Positions 37,068 to 45,483 of a stretch of DNA of 64,000 nucleotides are shown piece after piece. Source of the DNA: Paenibacillus massiliensis subsp. panacisoli DSM 21345 (GTDB taxonomy: Bacteria > Bacillota > Bacilli > Paenibacillales > Paenibacillaceae). The stretch is from positions 62,001 through 126,000 of the forward strand of contig NZ_AUFO01000015.1 of assembly GCF_000426545.1 (NCBI RefSeq), in the 5' to 3' direction. The notes beneath the pieces are model-generated. The model did not search any database and was not told the origin of the DNA. It saw only the letters and a program-made list of their open reading frames with translations. The position numbers and the translations under genes are program-made. Position 1 is the first letter of the stretch, and the number at the start of each line of letters is the position of its first letter.

Positions 37068-37838
37068 ATGGCTAGACTTAGAATAATCGGGGAGTATGTC
37101 TCAGCCGTTGCCGTTCTCGTGTTAATCTGGTCATTATATGTTCGATTTTTTGATGTTCCAGCGTTTCTGCTGCCTGCGCCATCAGCTGTAGGAGTGGCTA
37201 TGATTGACATGTTCACCACGCAGGACCTCATGTTTCATTTCTCCGTGACCACAGGCGAGGTCTTTGCTGGATTTCTGCTTGGGATTGTGCTTGGCTGTGT
37301 AATGGGCTATCTGATTGGCAAAGTCAAGCTACTGGAGGAGGCCTTGATGCCTTATATCCTCTTGGCACAGACAGCACCCAAGATTGCATTGGCACCCTTG
37401 TTCGTCATTTGGTTCGGTCTGGGACTTACCTCCAAGCTGGTACTCATTATCTCGATGGTTTTCTTTCCGGTCATGCTGGGTACGATCTTCGGACTCAAGA
37501 GTATTACATATAACCTGAAGGGCCTGATGCAGATTACAGGCTTGAACTGGTGGCAGAAGGTGCTGCAGGTGGAGCTTCCATATGCTATGCCACAGATCTT
37601 TGCTGGTCTGAAAGTGGGGATGGTGCAGGCTGTCATTGCGGCTATTGTAGCGGAATGGATTTCTGGCGAGAATGGACTAGGGTACCTGCTGGTCTTCAAC
37701 AGCACCACTTACAACTCACCCATGCTGTTCGCCTCCATTATTTACACCATTATTGTGGGTATTATTTTCTATGCGTGCATCGGCCTATTGGAGAATCGTC
37801 TCTTGTTCTGGCACGACTCCAAGCAGAGCAGATCATAG
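37068..37838 (+). CDS. ABC permease 1 (SsuC/ThiX type)
   Basis: A 256-residue permease with six helices. The BPD_transp_1 EAA-like loop is at TGLNWWQKVLQVELPYAMPQIFAGLKVGM. The N-terminal FLLPAPSAVG and EVFAGFLLGIVLG segments are typical of the nitrate/taurine/thiamine-precursor family. ATG 37068 follows the ATPase stop after one base. A second, distinct permease lies in the same operon, so the channel is probably a heterodimer. Confidence 0.92.
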   Translation: MARLRIIGEYVSAVAVLVLIWSLYVRFFDVPAFLLPAPSAVGVAMIDMFTTQDLMFHFSVTTGEVFAGFLLGIVLGCVMGYLIGKVKLLEEALMPYILLAQTAPKIALAPLFVIWFGLGLTSKLVLIISMVFFPVMLGTIFGLKSITYNLKGLMQITGLNWWQKVLQVELPYAMPQIFAGLKVGMVQAVIAAIVAEWISGENGLGYLLVFNSTTYNSPMLFASIIYTIIVGIIFYACIGLLENRLLFWHDSKQSRS

Positions 37839-37918
37839 CTTGCCTGCGCGGAGCTGTTCGACTTAGTGATGCTTAAGGTCTAGATATAAAAAAATCTAAC
37901 ACGTAGGGGGAACATGGT

Positions 37919-38968
37919 ATGAAGAAAGTAATGATGCTACTGATGTCTGTGTTGTTGATCAGCGTGCTGACAGCGTGCGGAGCGGCGGGGAGCAGTGATG
38001 GCTCTGCGAACACAGGTCAGGATTCCGGGAAGGAAGAGGCTGCTAACGGTGAGCTACGCAAGGTTACGGTTCAGATTGACGGAGCAGCGGTGCCTTATTA
38101 CGCTCCAATGTATGTCGCCAAGGAGCAAGGCTTCTTCAAGGAGCAGGGCCTGGATGTGGAGTTCCTGTATGCTGATGCCGCTACTATCATACGGAATGTC
38201 GCTGCTAATAACGTACAGTTCGGCTTTCCGAATGCAGACACGGTAGTTACAGCCAAGTCTCAGGATCTCCCGGTAAAAGTCGTACACACTACATACCAGC
38301 ATGGCCTGGGTGCCACGATCTTCAAGAAGAGCAGCGGTATCAGTACTCCTGCGGATCTTAAGGACAAGACGATTGCCGTGACCAGCTATGGCAGCCCCAA
38401 CTACATACAGCTGCAAGTATTGCTTGAAAGCCACGGACTTAGTATTCGTGACGTTAACGTGAAGATTGTAGGCAGCGGCGCGATCGTGAATGCTCTGGTT
38501 GCCGATGAAGTAGATGCGATCATCTTCTCCATGCTGAGAACGGTGGAACTGCAAAATAGCGGTGAGGATGTCGCAGAATTCCGCTCCGATGAAGTCCTCC
38601 CCTCCTTTGGTAACGTTGTCGTGACCTCCGAGTCTTATCTAGCATCCAACAAGGAGAATGTTATCGGATTTACCACAGCACTGGATCAAGCGCTGGACTA
38701 CATTATTAAGGGCGGTAACATAGAATCCTCCATTCAAATGTCTGTAGAGAAGTATGCTCCTACTTTTGCAGGCAAAGAAGAGGTTGTTGCCAAGATTTTT
38801 AATGAAGTATTCGTTCCTTACTTATGGCAAAGTGAGCTCACCAAGACAGAGGGCTATGGAGCAGCAGACATGGCAAGATGGCAGACCGCCATCGACAGTC
38901 AGCAAAAGTTCGGTATTATTGCCGATTCATTCCCGGCCGAAGAATTGGTATTAACCAATCTGAAGTAA
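37919..38968 (+). CDS. NMT1/THI5-like substrate-binding lipoprotein
   Basis: A 349-residue binding protein. Lipobox LTAC (Cys at 20) follows a short signal peptide. The mature part is NMT1/SsuA-like: YYAPMYVAKEQGFFKEQGLDV near 45-65, then FGFPNADTVVTA and TPADLKDKTIAVTSYGSPNYIQL. Ligands of this fold include hydroxymethylpyrimidine, riboflavin, taurine and pyrimidines. Adjacent to a nucleoside phosphorylase, a nucleobase or nucleoside-like ligand is the simplest guess. Confidence 0.92.
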   Translation: MKKVMMLLMSVLLISVLTACGAAGSSDGSANTGQDSGKEEAANGELRKVTVQIDGAAVPYYAPMYVAKEQGFFKEQGLDVEFLYADAATIIRNVAANNVQFGFPNADTVVTAKSQDLPVKVVHTTYQHGLGATIFKKSSGISTPADLKDKTIAVTSYGSPNYIQLQVLLESHGLSIRDVNVKIVGSGAIVNALVADEVDAIIFSMLRTVELQNSGEDVAEFRSDEVLPSFGNVVVTSESYLASNKENVIGFTTALDQALDYIIKGGNIESSIQMSVEKYAPTFAGKEEVVAKIFNEVFVPYLWQSELTKTEGYGAADMARWQTAIDSQQKFGIIADSFPAEELVLTNLK

Positions 38969-38981
38969 CACAGGTGATAAT

Positions 38982-39755
38982 ATGAGGAAGAGTGTGCGCA
39001 AGACCACTATTACACTGTTGACCTTTCTGATCTTCTTGGTCCTGTGGCAGATGTATGTATCTGTGTCTCAAGTACCTGAGCATATTTTGCCTGGACCATT
39101 GAAATATGCCTCAGAGTTCATTCGTATAACCAGTACAAGCAGCTTCAGTGAGCATGTTACAACTACACTGTATGAGATTGCTGTCGGCTTTGGCATTGGT
39201 TGCTTGCTTGGTTTGGTCTTCGGATATGTGCTGGCCAAAAGTGAGCTGATGGAGCGTCTAATTACGCCATATGTCGTGCTTGCCCAGATTACGCCCAAAA
39301 TCTCGATTGCACCGTTGTTTATTCTATGGTTCGGCCTCGGTGCGAGCTCCAAGATTGCCTTGGTGATTCTGGTTGTATTCTTCCCCATCATGGTGAACAC
39401 CATTATTGGGATTCGCTCGGTAGAATCCAACATGAAGGATCTGTTACATGTCCTTAGAGCCCGTCCGCTCCAGAAGTTCCTCGCGGTGGAGATTCCGTAT
39501 TCTCTCCCCTCCATCATGTCGGGGGTGAAGGTGTCAACTACCTACGCGATCACAGGGGCGGTCATAGGAGAAATGATCGGCGCCAAGGCCGGGCTCGGTT
39601 ATCTGGTCATCCTTGGCAGTGAGACCTATGATATCAACCTTATTATGACAGCAGTGCTGATCCTCAGCATCATGGGGCTGATATTATATTCCCTGTGCGG
39701 GTATGCAGAGAAGAGACTCTTGCACTGGCATGAATCTCAGGAGCAGGTTATGTAA
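38982..39755 (+). CDS. ABC permease 2 (SsuC/ThiX type)
   Basis: A 257-residue six-helix permease similar to but clearly different from permease 1: HILPGPLKYASEF at the N-terminus, RPLQKFLAVEIPYSLPSIMSGVKV as the EAA-like loop. AGGTGATAAT precedes the ATG 13 bases after the binding-protein stop. Last gene of the operon; a strong terminator follows. Confidence 0.92.
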   Translation: MRKSVRKTTITLLTFLIFLVLWQMYVSVSQVPEHILPGPLKYASEFIRITSTSSFSEHVTTTLYEIAVGFGIGCLLGLVFGYVLAKSELMERLITPYVVLAQITPKISIAPLFILWFGLGASSKIALVILVVFFPIMVNTIIGIRSVESNMKDLLHVLRARPLQKFLAVEIPYSLPSIMSGVKVSTTYAITGAVIGEMIGAKAGLGYLVILGSETYDINLIMTAVLILSIMGLILYSLCGYAEKRLLHWHESQEQVM

Positions 39756-39757
39756 TG

Positions 39758-39800
39758 AAAAGGATCGGTATGGGAACATCGCCCATGACCGATCCTTTTT
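39758..39800 (+). terminator. Terminator of the phosphorylase-ABC operon
   Basis: AAAAGGATCGGT pairs with ACCGATCCTTTT; the inner GGG/CCC also pairs. Confidence 0.9.
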
Positions 39801-39912
39801 GGCTGGAGCTGAACAGCGGTTGACGGGGCTGCCGCTGCAGCAGATTTAACTTACATTTACATATAGTCCGTAAAGGTACTGGGTGTGATGTGTAATGGGT
39901 AATGTACGTGTG

Positions 39913-40242
39913 CTACGGTTGTTCAGGGTTCTCTACATAGTCCTGAAGAGCCCGTAGCTTGTCATCCCAGTACGGCTCGAAGAAGTGCACCCATTGCTGT
40001 ACTTGTGACAGCGGCTCAGATTGAAGGGTATAACGCGTCTCGCGCCCTACTCGCTGCGGCTGGACCAGTCCGGCTTCTGTCAGCACGAACAGATGCTTGT
40101 TGATCGCAGTCCGTGTGATGGGAAATTGTCTTGTGATAGCAGCGACCGCCATTTCCTGGCCTACGAGCAGGTGCAGAATCTGGCGGCGTGTAGGATCGGC
40201 AATGGCCTGGAATACATCATATTTGGTAGCTGTAGCAGACAT
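39913..40242 (-). CDS. ArsR family transcription repressor
   Basis: A 109-residue winged-helix regulator: FQAIADPTRRQILHLL at the N-terminus, recognition helix TRTAINKHLFVLTEAGLVQ, wing VGRETRYTL. No metal-binding CxC box is seen. It belongs to the type that sits beside SRPBCC/AHSA1 genes. GAGGGG precedes the ATG. It starts 2 bases after the SRPBCC stop, so the two are coupled. Palindromes in the promoter region make autorepression likely. Confidence 0.92.
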   Translation of the reverse strand: MSATATKYDVFQAIADPTRRQILHLLVGQEMAVAAITRQFPITRTAINKHLFVLTEAGLVQPQRVGRETRYTLQSEPLSQVQQWVHFFEPYWDDKLRALQDYVENPEQP

Positions 40243-40244
40243 AG

Positions 40245-40670
40245 TTACCCCTCTACATACTGGACAAGCTTGTCGTGAACGATGCCTTCCCAGCCCCCGT
40301 TCATTCGTTCCCTGATGGCTGCATGTGGTTGCCCGAATTCGGTGACCGTCTCTTCATCCCAGCCTGTGTGAATCAATGTGAATTCAGTCGTGTGAGAGGT
40401 AAGAGCCCGCAGCTCAAAGATGAGCCGCCAGTCCTTGCCCCAAGCGATCTCCAATCGTGAATTAGGGTCAATATCGATCACTTTGCAGGGAGAGTCTCCG
40501 AAAGGACCGGCATGAAGAGTGAATTCATAGCCAAGAATAGGCTCAAATGTACTTGGCATCCACCAGGCTGCAATTCCTTCGGCAGTGGCTACGGCATTCC
40601 AGACCTTCTCGATCGGAGCTTTCAGTTGCACGGTTTTTCGAATGTCGGGAATGGATGATTTTTCAGGCAT
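40245..40670 (-). CDS. SRPBCC/AHSA1 domain protein
   Basis: A 141-residue START-like protein of the Aha1-C family: IRKTVQLKAPIEKVWNAVATAEGIAAWWMP is the usual opening, and IELRAL-like strands and a C-terminal helix (GGWEGIVHDKLVQYVE) close a hydrophobic pocket. The ligand is unknown. AAAGGAGG precedes the ATG. First gene of the operon with the ArsR repressor. Confidence 0.9.
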   Translation of the reverse strand: MPEKSSIPDIRKTVQLKAPIEKVWNAVATAEGIAAWWMPSTFEPILGYEFTLHAGPFGDSPCKVIDIDPNSRLEIAWGKDWRLIFELRALTSHTTEFTLIHTGWDEETVTEFGQPHAAIRERMNGGWEGIVHDKLVQYVEG

Positions 40671-40691
40671 AATGGCCTCCTTTATAATGTG

Positions 40692-40751
40692 ACACCTAGA
40701 GGTGTTCTTTTTATTTTGTTCAATATAACACCAAAGAGTGTTATGTTACAA
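40692..40751 (-). promoter_or_regulatory. Promoter and ArsR-type operators of the SRPBCC-arsR operon
   Basis: On the minus strand TTGTAA (40751-40746), 17 bases, TTATAT (40728-40723). Between them lies ATAACAC-N6-GTGTTAT (40725-40744), a perfect 7-base palindrome arm. A second palindrome ACACCT-AG-AGGTGT is at 40692-40705, downstream of the -10. Both fit repressor operators. Confidence 0.7.
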
Positions 40752-40991
40752 GTTCTTGTGTTATTTTCATGCTGGAACCTGTATCTGTAAGCCTGTATCT
40801 TGTAAAGCTGTATCTTGTAGGTCTGTATGATGTGATCTGTATTAGAGACAGAGACATTTGTAGCTATGGTGAAGCCTAGTCTTCCCAAATGATGATTGAG
40901 CCAACCAGAATTGTGATTCATAGAGCTGCATGTTATGGTGGGATTGGACAGGGATTCAATGTCGATTCTTAAGATGGAGGTGTCAGACGTC

Positions 40992-42014
40992 ATGAAAGCA
41001 TTATTCATTGGAGGAACGGGAACGATTAGCTCTGCCATTACAAGCTCTCTGCTGGAACAGGGCTGTGAGCTGTACTTACTCAACCGGGGAACGCGAAATG
41101 CTTCTCTGCCGGAAGGTGCTCGCCTTCTACAGGGAGATATTCATGATGAGACGCAGGTGTCCAGTCTGTTGGAGGGACACGAGTTCGATGTGGTGGTGGA
41201 TTTCATTGCATTTGATCGGAAGGATGTAGAGAGGGATTTTCGCCTTTTCCAAGGCAAGACCAGGCAATATATCTTCATCAGCTCTGCTTCCGCCTACCAG
41301 AAGCCGCTATCCGACTATCGGATTACGGAAGGAACTCCACTCGCCAACCCTTACTGGGAGTATTCACGGAATAAGATCGACTGTGAGCATTACCTGATGA
41401 CACAGTATCGGGAGCAGGGCTTTCCGGTCACGATCGTAAGACCTAGCCATACCTACAGTGAGCGCTCCATTCCACTTGGAGTATCGGGTGCCAAGGGTAG
41501 CTGGCAGGTTGCCAAGCGGATGCTGAATCATCAGCCTGTTATCATTCACGGGGATGGTACCTCGCTGTGGACGATGACGCACAGTAGTGATTTTGCCAAA
41601 GGCTTCATCGGGCTTATGGGCAATATCCATGCGATTGGAGAGGCTGTGAACATCACTTCTGATGAGACGGTGACATGGAACCAGGTGTACAGTATTGTAG
41701 CTGATGCGCTGGGTGTACCACTCAAGGCCGTATATGTACCGTCGGAATTTCTGGCTGCATGTGGTGGTGCCAAGGATTATCGCGGTGGGCTGCTGGGCGA
41801 CAAAGCACATTCGGTCGTCTTCGATAATGCCAAGCTGAAGCGCTTGGTCCCTGACTTCGTGGCTACGACGCGCCTGGATCAGGGGATCCGTCGTACCGTG
41901 CAGCATATTCTGGAGCATCCTGAGCTGCAGACAGAGGATCCGGAATTCGACGTGTGGTGTGACAAGGTTATATCTGCACTGGAAGTAGCTGTGAACACGG
42001 TACGGGGCAAATAG
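40992..42014 (+). CDS. NAD-dependent epimerase/SDR family protein
   Basis: A 340-residue extended/atypical SDR. GGTGTISSAITSSLL near the N-terminus is the dinucleotide motif; it resembles the CSP41/isoflavone-reductase-like epimerases (SSASAYQKP, TIVRPSHTYSERS, MTHSSDFAKGFIGLM). The Tyr/Lys pair expected for catalysis is visible as YSRNK (YxxxK-like). Substrate unknown. GGAGGTG precedes ATG 40992. It diverges from the SRPBCC operon. Confidence 0.88.
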   Translation: MKALFIGGTGTISSAITSSLLEQGCELYLLNRGTRNASLPEGARLLQGDIHDETQVSSLLEGHEFDVVVDFIAFDRKDVERDFRLFQGKTRQYIFISSASAYQKPLSDYRITEGTPLANPYWEYSRNKIDCEHYLMTQYREQGFPVTIVRPSHTYSERSIPLGVSGAKGSWQVAKRMLNHQPVIIHGDGTSLWTMTHSSDFAKGFIGLMGNIHAIGEAVNITSDETVTWNQVYSIVADALGVPLKAVYVPSEFLAACGGAKDYRGGLLGDKAHSVVFDNAKLKRLVPDFVATTRLDQGIRRTVQHILEHPELQTEDPEFDVWCDKVISALEVAVNTVRGK

Positions 42015-42060
42015 TTAGACATACTAATGTAGGGTTATTTTTGAACTCTTAACCATTAAC

Positions 42061-42103
42061 ACAGCCGATTCCAGGGGGTTAAGCTCTCCGGAATCGGCTG
42101 TTT
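42061..42103 (+). terminator. Terminator of the SDR gene
   Basis: ACAGCCGATTCC and GGAATCGGCTGT form a 12-base stem, then TTTAT. It may also serve the convergent GH5 gene. Confidence 0.75.
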
Positions 42104-42155
42104 ATCGTGGGAAGGCGAGGTTAGCATAGCCTCACCAGAACACTCCATGGACGGC

Positions 42156-43889
42156 TTAAGGCTGTGATTGGCCTGTAACGCTATTGCCCGATTTTGTAAT
42201 ATAGTAATCCAGCTTGGCTCCGCTCCAGAAGTGGAAGGTCAGCTTAACCTGTCCGTCACGTACAGAATTGAAGAATTCAGGCTGTAATTGAATGTGCTGT
42301 GCGTTGTACTGCGGAACAAAGGTGGTATGGAATTCTTTGAACGATGTCCAGTCGTGCGGGCCTGCATTGCCTCCGGACGTATATACGGCCTCCATGGTGG
42401 CCAGTCGGTCTCCCTTAAATTGAGTCGGAATCTGGAAGCTGTTAGTCGTGCCTGTAGCGCTGCCTAGCTGCGGTGTGTCGTATACGATGATGTGCCATTT
42501 CCAGTCTGCTCCACCGCTGAATTTGGCTGTCAGCACGGCTTGTTCGCCATGAGTATTACTGGAGATCAGGCCTTGCAGTGTTCCAGCCTTCAAAGTAAGG
42601 GTATTACCGCTGATTGTGTAATCCTCGCCTTCCACCAAGGCTGTGGCTCCTGCCTTCAGCGAGACCAGTCCGTGTCCGTTCCAGTTCACAGGCAGTGGCT
42701 TGTCTGTAATGGACTCTCCGGCTCTCAGGAATAACAGATCGCTATTCCCTGTCGCAGAGCGTCCTGTCCAGCCCGCTTTCATAATGGCAAATAGATCAGG
42801 ATCAGACCATGTGAAGGATTGACGGCCAAAGTGCTGTCCATTATCCCATAGTATCGGGGCTATGCCTTTATCTTGCAGATAGTGTCCCAGGAACTCGAAG
42901 AATTTCAGCTTCTCTCCCTGTTGAATGACGTCGGTATTCTTATCGAAGCCGAGGAGTCCAAATTCACCCAGGATGACGGGAATGCCGCGTGCGACAAACG
43001 TGTTGTATACTCGATCAAAGGTGTTCGTGATGTCACTGCGTACCTCCTGATTGAAGGTGGTAAATCCAGCAAGGTTTACGCTGAAGGGCCAAAATCCGTA
43101 AAAGTGGACGGTGGCTATCAGATTCGGATCATCCAGTTGCTCAATCGTGTCGTAGAGCTCGTCCATACGTTCTTGTGTTGGTGATGCCTCCAATGTGGAG
43201 AGCACAAGCGGACGTGTGGCATTCTCGCCGCCTGAGCTACGTACGATATCGTGGAAAGATACGTTCAACTCCTCAAGCATGCTGAAGGACAGGGCTTCGC
43301 TGGTAGTACCGCCATCGCTGAAGCGAGGCTCGTTGACGCTCTCCATCATCAGCTTGGAGGAATGGTTCTTGAAGCGTTCAGCAATCTGCTCCCAGGCAGC
43401 ATCATAGCGGGCTCGGACCTGTGTACGATTCTGTTCCATATGGCTGATCCACAGCCAGGAATCATGATGGAGATTGATCATGACGTATAGATCTTCGTCA
43501 AGTGCCCAGTTCACGACTTGCTCTACCCGATTCAAATAGGCAGGATTAATGGTGTACTCAGGTGCAGGGCCGATGTGGGCGTTCCAGGTGACAGGAATAC
43601 GTATACTCTTGTATCCTTGGGCTGCGACGTTCTGAATTAACTGCTGTGTGATGGGTGGATTGCCCCATGCAGTCTCGTCAGAGCCTACAGCATCCAGTGA
43701 ATTACCAAGATTCCAGCCGGGAGCCATATCCTCAACGTAGGACTGCAATGAACTCGGAGTAGCATTGGAGGAGGTGACTATGCCCTCACGGCCTGATTCC
43801 TGAGCAGAAGAGGCGGAGGGGAATACACTGAGGAGCAAAGCGGCAATGACGGCTAACGGTAAAAAGGCTTTTCGTTTACGCTTGATCAT
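42156..43889 (-). CDS. Secreted GH5 endoglucanase/xyloglucanase with CBM_X2 and CBM46-like modules
   Basis: A 577-residue secreted beta-glucanase. Signal peptide 1-29 (ASSA). The GH5 barrel is about 45-385: GWNLGNSLDA, INLHHD, acid/base Glu187 in SVNEP and nucleophile Glu309 in LGEFG. Then comes an Ig-like CBM_X2 module (about 395-490, LLFLRAGESITDK) and a C-terminal CBM46-like module (about 495-570). This order is that of Bacillus Cel5B-type enzymes of subfamily GH5_4, active on cellulose, xyloglucan or mixed glucans. AAGGAG precedes the ATG. The cre box 28 bases upstream of the start predicts repression by CcpA. No SLH module, so it is released. Confidence 0.93.
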   Translation of the reverse strand: MIKRKRKAFLPLAVIAALLLSVFPSASSAQESGREGIVTSSNATPSSLQSYVEDMAPGWNLGNSLDAVGSDETAWGNPPITQQLIQNVAAQGYKSIRIPVTWNAHIGPAPEYTINPAYLNRVEQVVNWALDEDLYVMINLHHDSWLWISHMEQNRTQVRARYDAAWEQIAERFKNHSSKLMMESVNEPRFSDGGTTSEALSFSMLEELNVSFHDIVRSSGGENATRPLVLSTLEASPTQERMDELYDTIEQLDDPNLIATVHFYGFWPFSVNLAGFTTFNQEVRSDITNTFDRVYNTFVARGIPVILGEFGLLGFDKNTDVIQQGEKLKFFEFLGHYLQDKGIAPILWDNGQHFGRQSFTWSDPDLFAIMKAGWTGRSATGNSDLLFLRAGESITDKPLPVNWNGHGLVSLKAGATALVEGEDYTISGNTLTLKAGTLQGLISSNTHGEQAVLTAKFSGGADWKWHIIVYDTPQLGSATGTTNSFQIPTQFKGDRLATMEAVYTSGGNAGPHDWTSFKEFHTTFVPQYNAQHIQLQPEFFNSVRDGQVKLTFHFWSGAKLDYYITKSGNSVTGQSQP

Positions 43890-43916
43890 GGTTAACTTGT
43901 CTCCTTCACTTTATAT

Positions 43917-43930
43917 TGTAAGCGCTTTCT
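43917..43930 (-). promoter_or_regulatory. cre box of the GH5 gene
   Basis: TGTAAGCGCTTTCT matches the CcpA-binding consensus TGWAANCGNTNWCA at 13 of 14 positions, just upstream of the gene on the minus strand. Confidence 0.85.
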
Positions 43931-44213
43931 TATACAGAGTAACATACAGAATTTTGAATAAATACCCTCATTATTCGTCTTGATTTCATGCAATAATTAG
44001 TTTTATACCCTTTTATTTACATAATGTAAGCCTTAAAAATGATGCCTGTCTCCACATACATTTTAATTCCGCACAAAATTTGATGAATGAGGCTTGCAAG
44101 GAAAGAGAAAATAGTTCAATATAAAGATAAGTTATGAGTAGAATTAAGTAAGTTGCTAACCAAAAGGTTGTAAATATGATATTCAAAAATTATCGTACAG
44201 GGAGGCCATTAAC
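43931..44213. other. AT-rich divergent promoter region
   Basis: Between the GH5 and LLM genes; no gene seen. Promoters for both directions must lie here, but no -35/-10 pair was convincing. Confidence 0.4.
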
Positions 44214-45275
44214 ATGGAAATTGGAATTACAACATTCGTGGAGACTTCACCGGATGTGAAGACAGGCGAGGTCATGAGTCATGCGCAGCGTCTGCGTGAG
44301 GTAGTAGAGGAGATCGTACTAGCTGATCAGGTTGGCCTGGATGTCTATGGTGTCGGTGAACACCATCGTGTGGATTATGCAGCCTCTTCCCCTGCTGTTG
44401 TACTCGCTGCGGCTGCTGCTCAGACTTCCCGAATCCGTCTCACCAGTGCGGTTACGGTCTTATCATCAGACGATCCTGTACGGGTGTTCCAGGATTTTGC
44501 GACATTGGACGGGATCTCGAATGGTCGTGCTGAGATTATGGCGGGGCGTGGCTCCTTTATTGAGTCGTTCCCATTGTTTGGCTATGATCTGAATGATTAT
44601 GACGAGCTATTCGATGAGAAGCTGGATTTATTGCTGAAGCTGTGTCAGTCGGAGAAGATCACCTGGGAGGGCAAGCATCGTCCAGCTATTCATAATCTGG
44701 GTGTATACCCGCGTCCAGTACAACAGACATTGCCTGTCTGGATTGGAAGCGGTGGTAATCAGGAATCCGTCGTTCGTGCTGGCTTGCTAGGTTTGCCTCT
44801 GGTATTGGCCATTATTGGTGGACGCCCCGTACAATTCGCTCCACTGGTGGAGCTGTACAAGAAGGCAGCAGCACATGCAGGACATGATACCTCCAAGTTA
44901 ACCGTTGCCTCTCATTCGCACGGCTTCATTGCGGACGATGATCATACAGCAGCTGAGAAGTTCTTCCCTCCAGCCCAAGCTGTCATGAATATGCTGGGTC
45001 GTGAACGTGGCTGGGGCCATTACAGCCGTGCGACCTTCGATGCGGCTCGTAGTCCTGAAGGTGCTCTGTATGTTGGCGATGCTGAGACTGTAGCCAAGAA
45101 AATCATTCACCTGCGCAAGGAAGTCGGCATCACTCGCTTCATGCTGCATGTACCGCTGGGTACCATGCCTCATGAGGAAGTCATGCGGGCAATTGAGTTG
45201 CTCGGGACGGAGGTAGCCCCACGTGTGCGTGAGGAGATTGCAGCGTGGGAGGCAGCAGGTCAGCCGAAGGAATAA
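44214..45275 (+). CDS. LLM class flavin-dependent oxidoreductase
   Basis: A 353-residue bacterial-luciferase-like monooxygenase using reduced flavin. Blocks: MEIGITTFVE, YGVGEHHRVDYAASSP, RIRLTSAVTVLSSDDPVRVFQDFATLD and RAEIMAGRGSF, then PVWIGSGGN, all typical of the LLM barrel. It belongs to the group annotated in many Bacillales as YceB/YddN-like, with unknown substrates. GGAGG precedes the ATG. Monocistronic. Confidence 0.92.
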   Translation: MEIGITTFVETSPDVKTGEVMSHAQRLREVVEEIVLADQVGLDVYGVGEHHRVDYAASSPAVVLAAAAAQTSRIRLTSAVTVLSSDDPVRVFQDFATLDGISNGRAEIMAGRGSFIESFPLFGYDLNDYDELFDEKLDLLLKLCQSEKITWEGKHRPAIHNLGVYPRPVQQTLPVWIGSGGNQESVVRAGLLGLPLVLAIIGGRPVQFAPLVELYKKAAAHAGHDTSKLTVASHSHGFIADDDHTAAEKFFPPAQAVMNMLGRERGWGHYSRATFDAARSPEGALYVGDAETVAKKIIHLRKEVGITRFMLHVPLGTMPHEEVMRAIELLGTEVAPRVREEIAAWEAAGQPKE

Positions 45276-45483
45276 GTCACGTCAACGGCAAACGGCGACT
45301 CATCTGCGAACGTAAGGTATGTCATATCCGAGCCCGGTTCCCTTCGCTATAATTATTTAGTTAAGCCATTAATACTTTGACCGAGTCTAAGCTCATGTGA
45401 ATGATCTAGGGAAGCGTCTCTACATTCACATTCGATCTGGTCAAGGTAAAGAGGCGAATTCAGGAACCGGGAGGGTATCTTCT

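Noticed and set aside
37068-39755. Two permease genes as a tandem duplication artefact.
   Set aside because: The two proteins differ throughout and are separated by the binding-protein gene; they are distinct paralogues.
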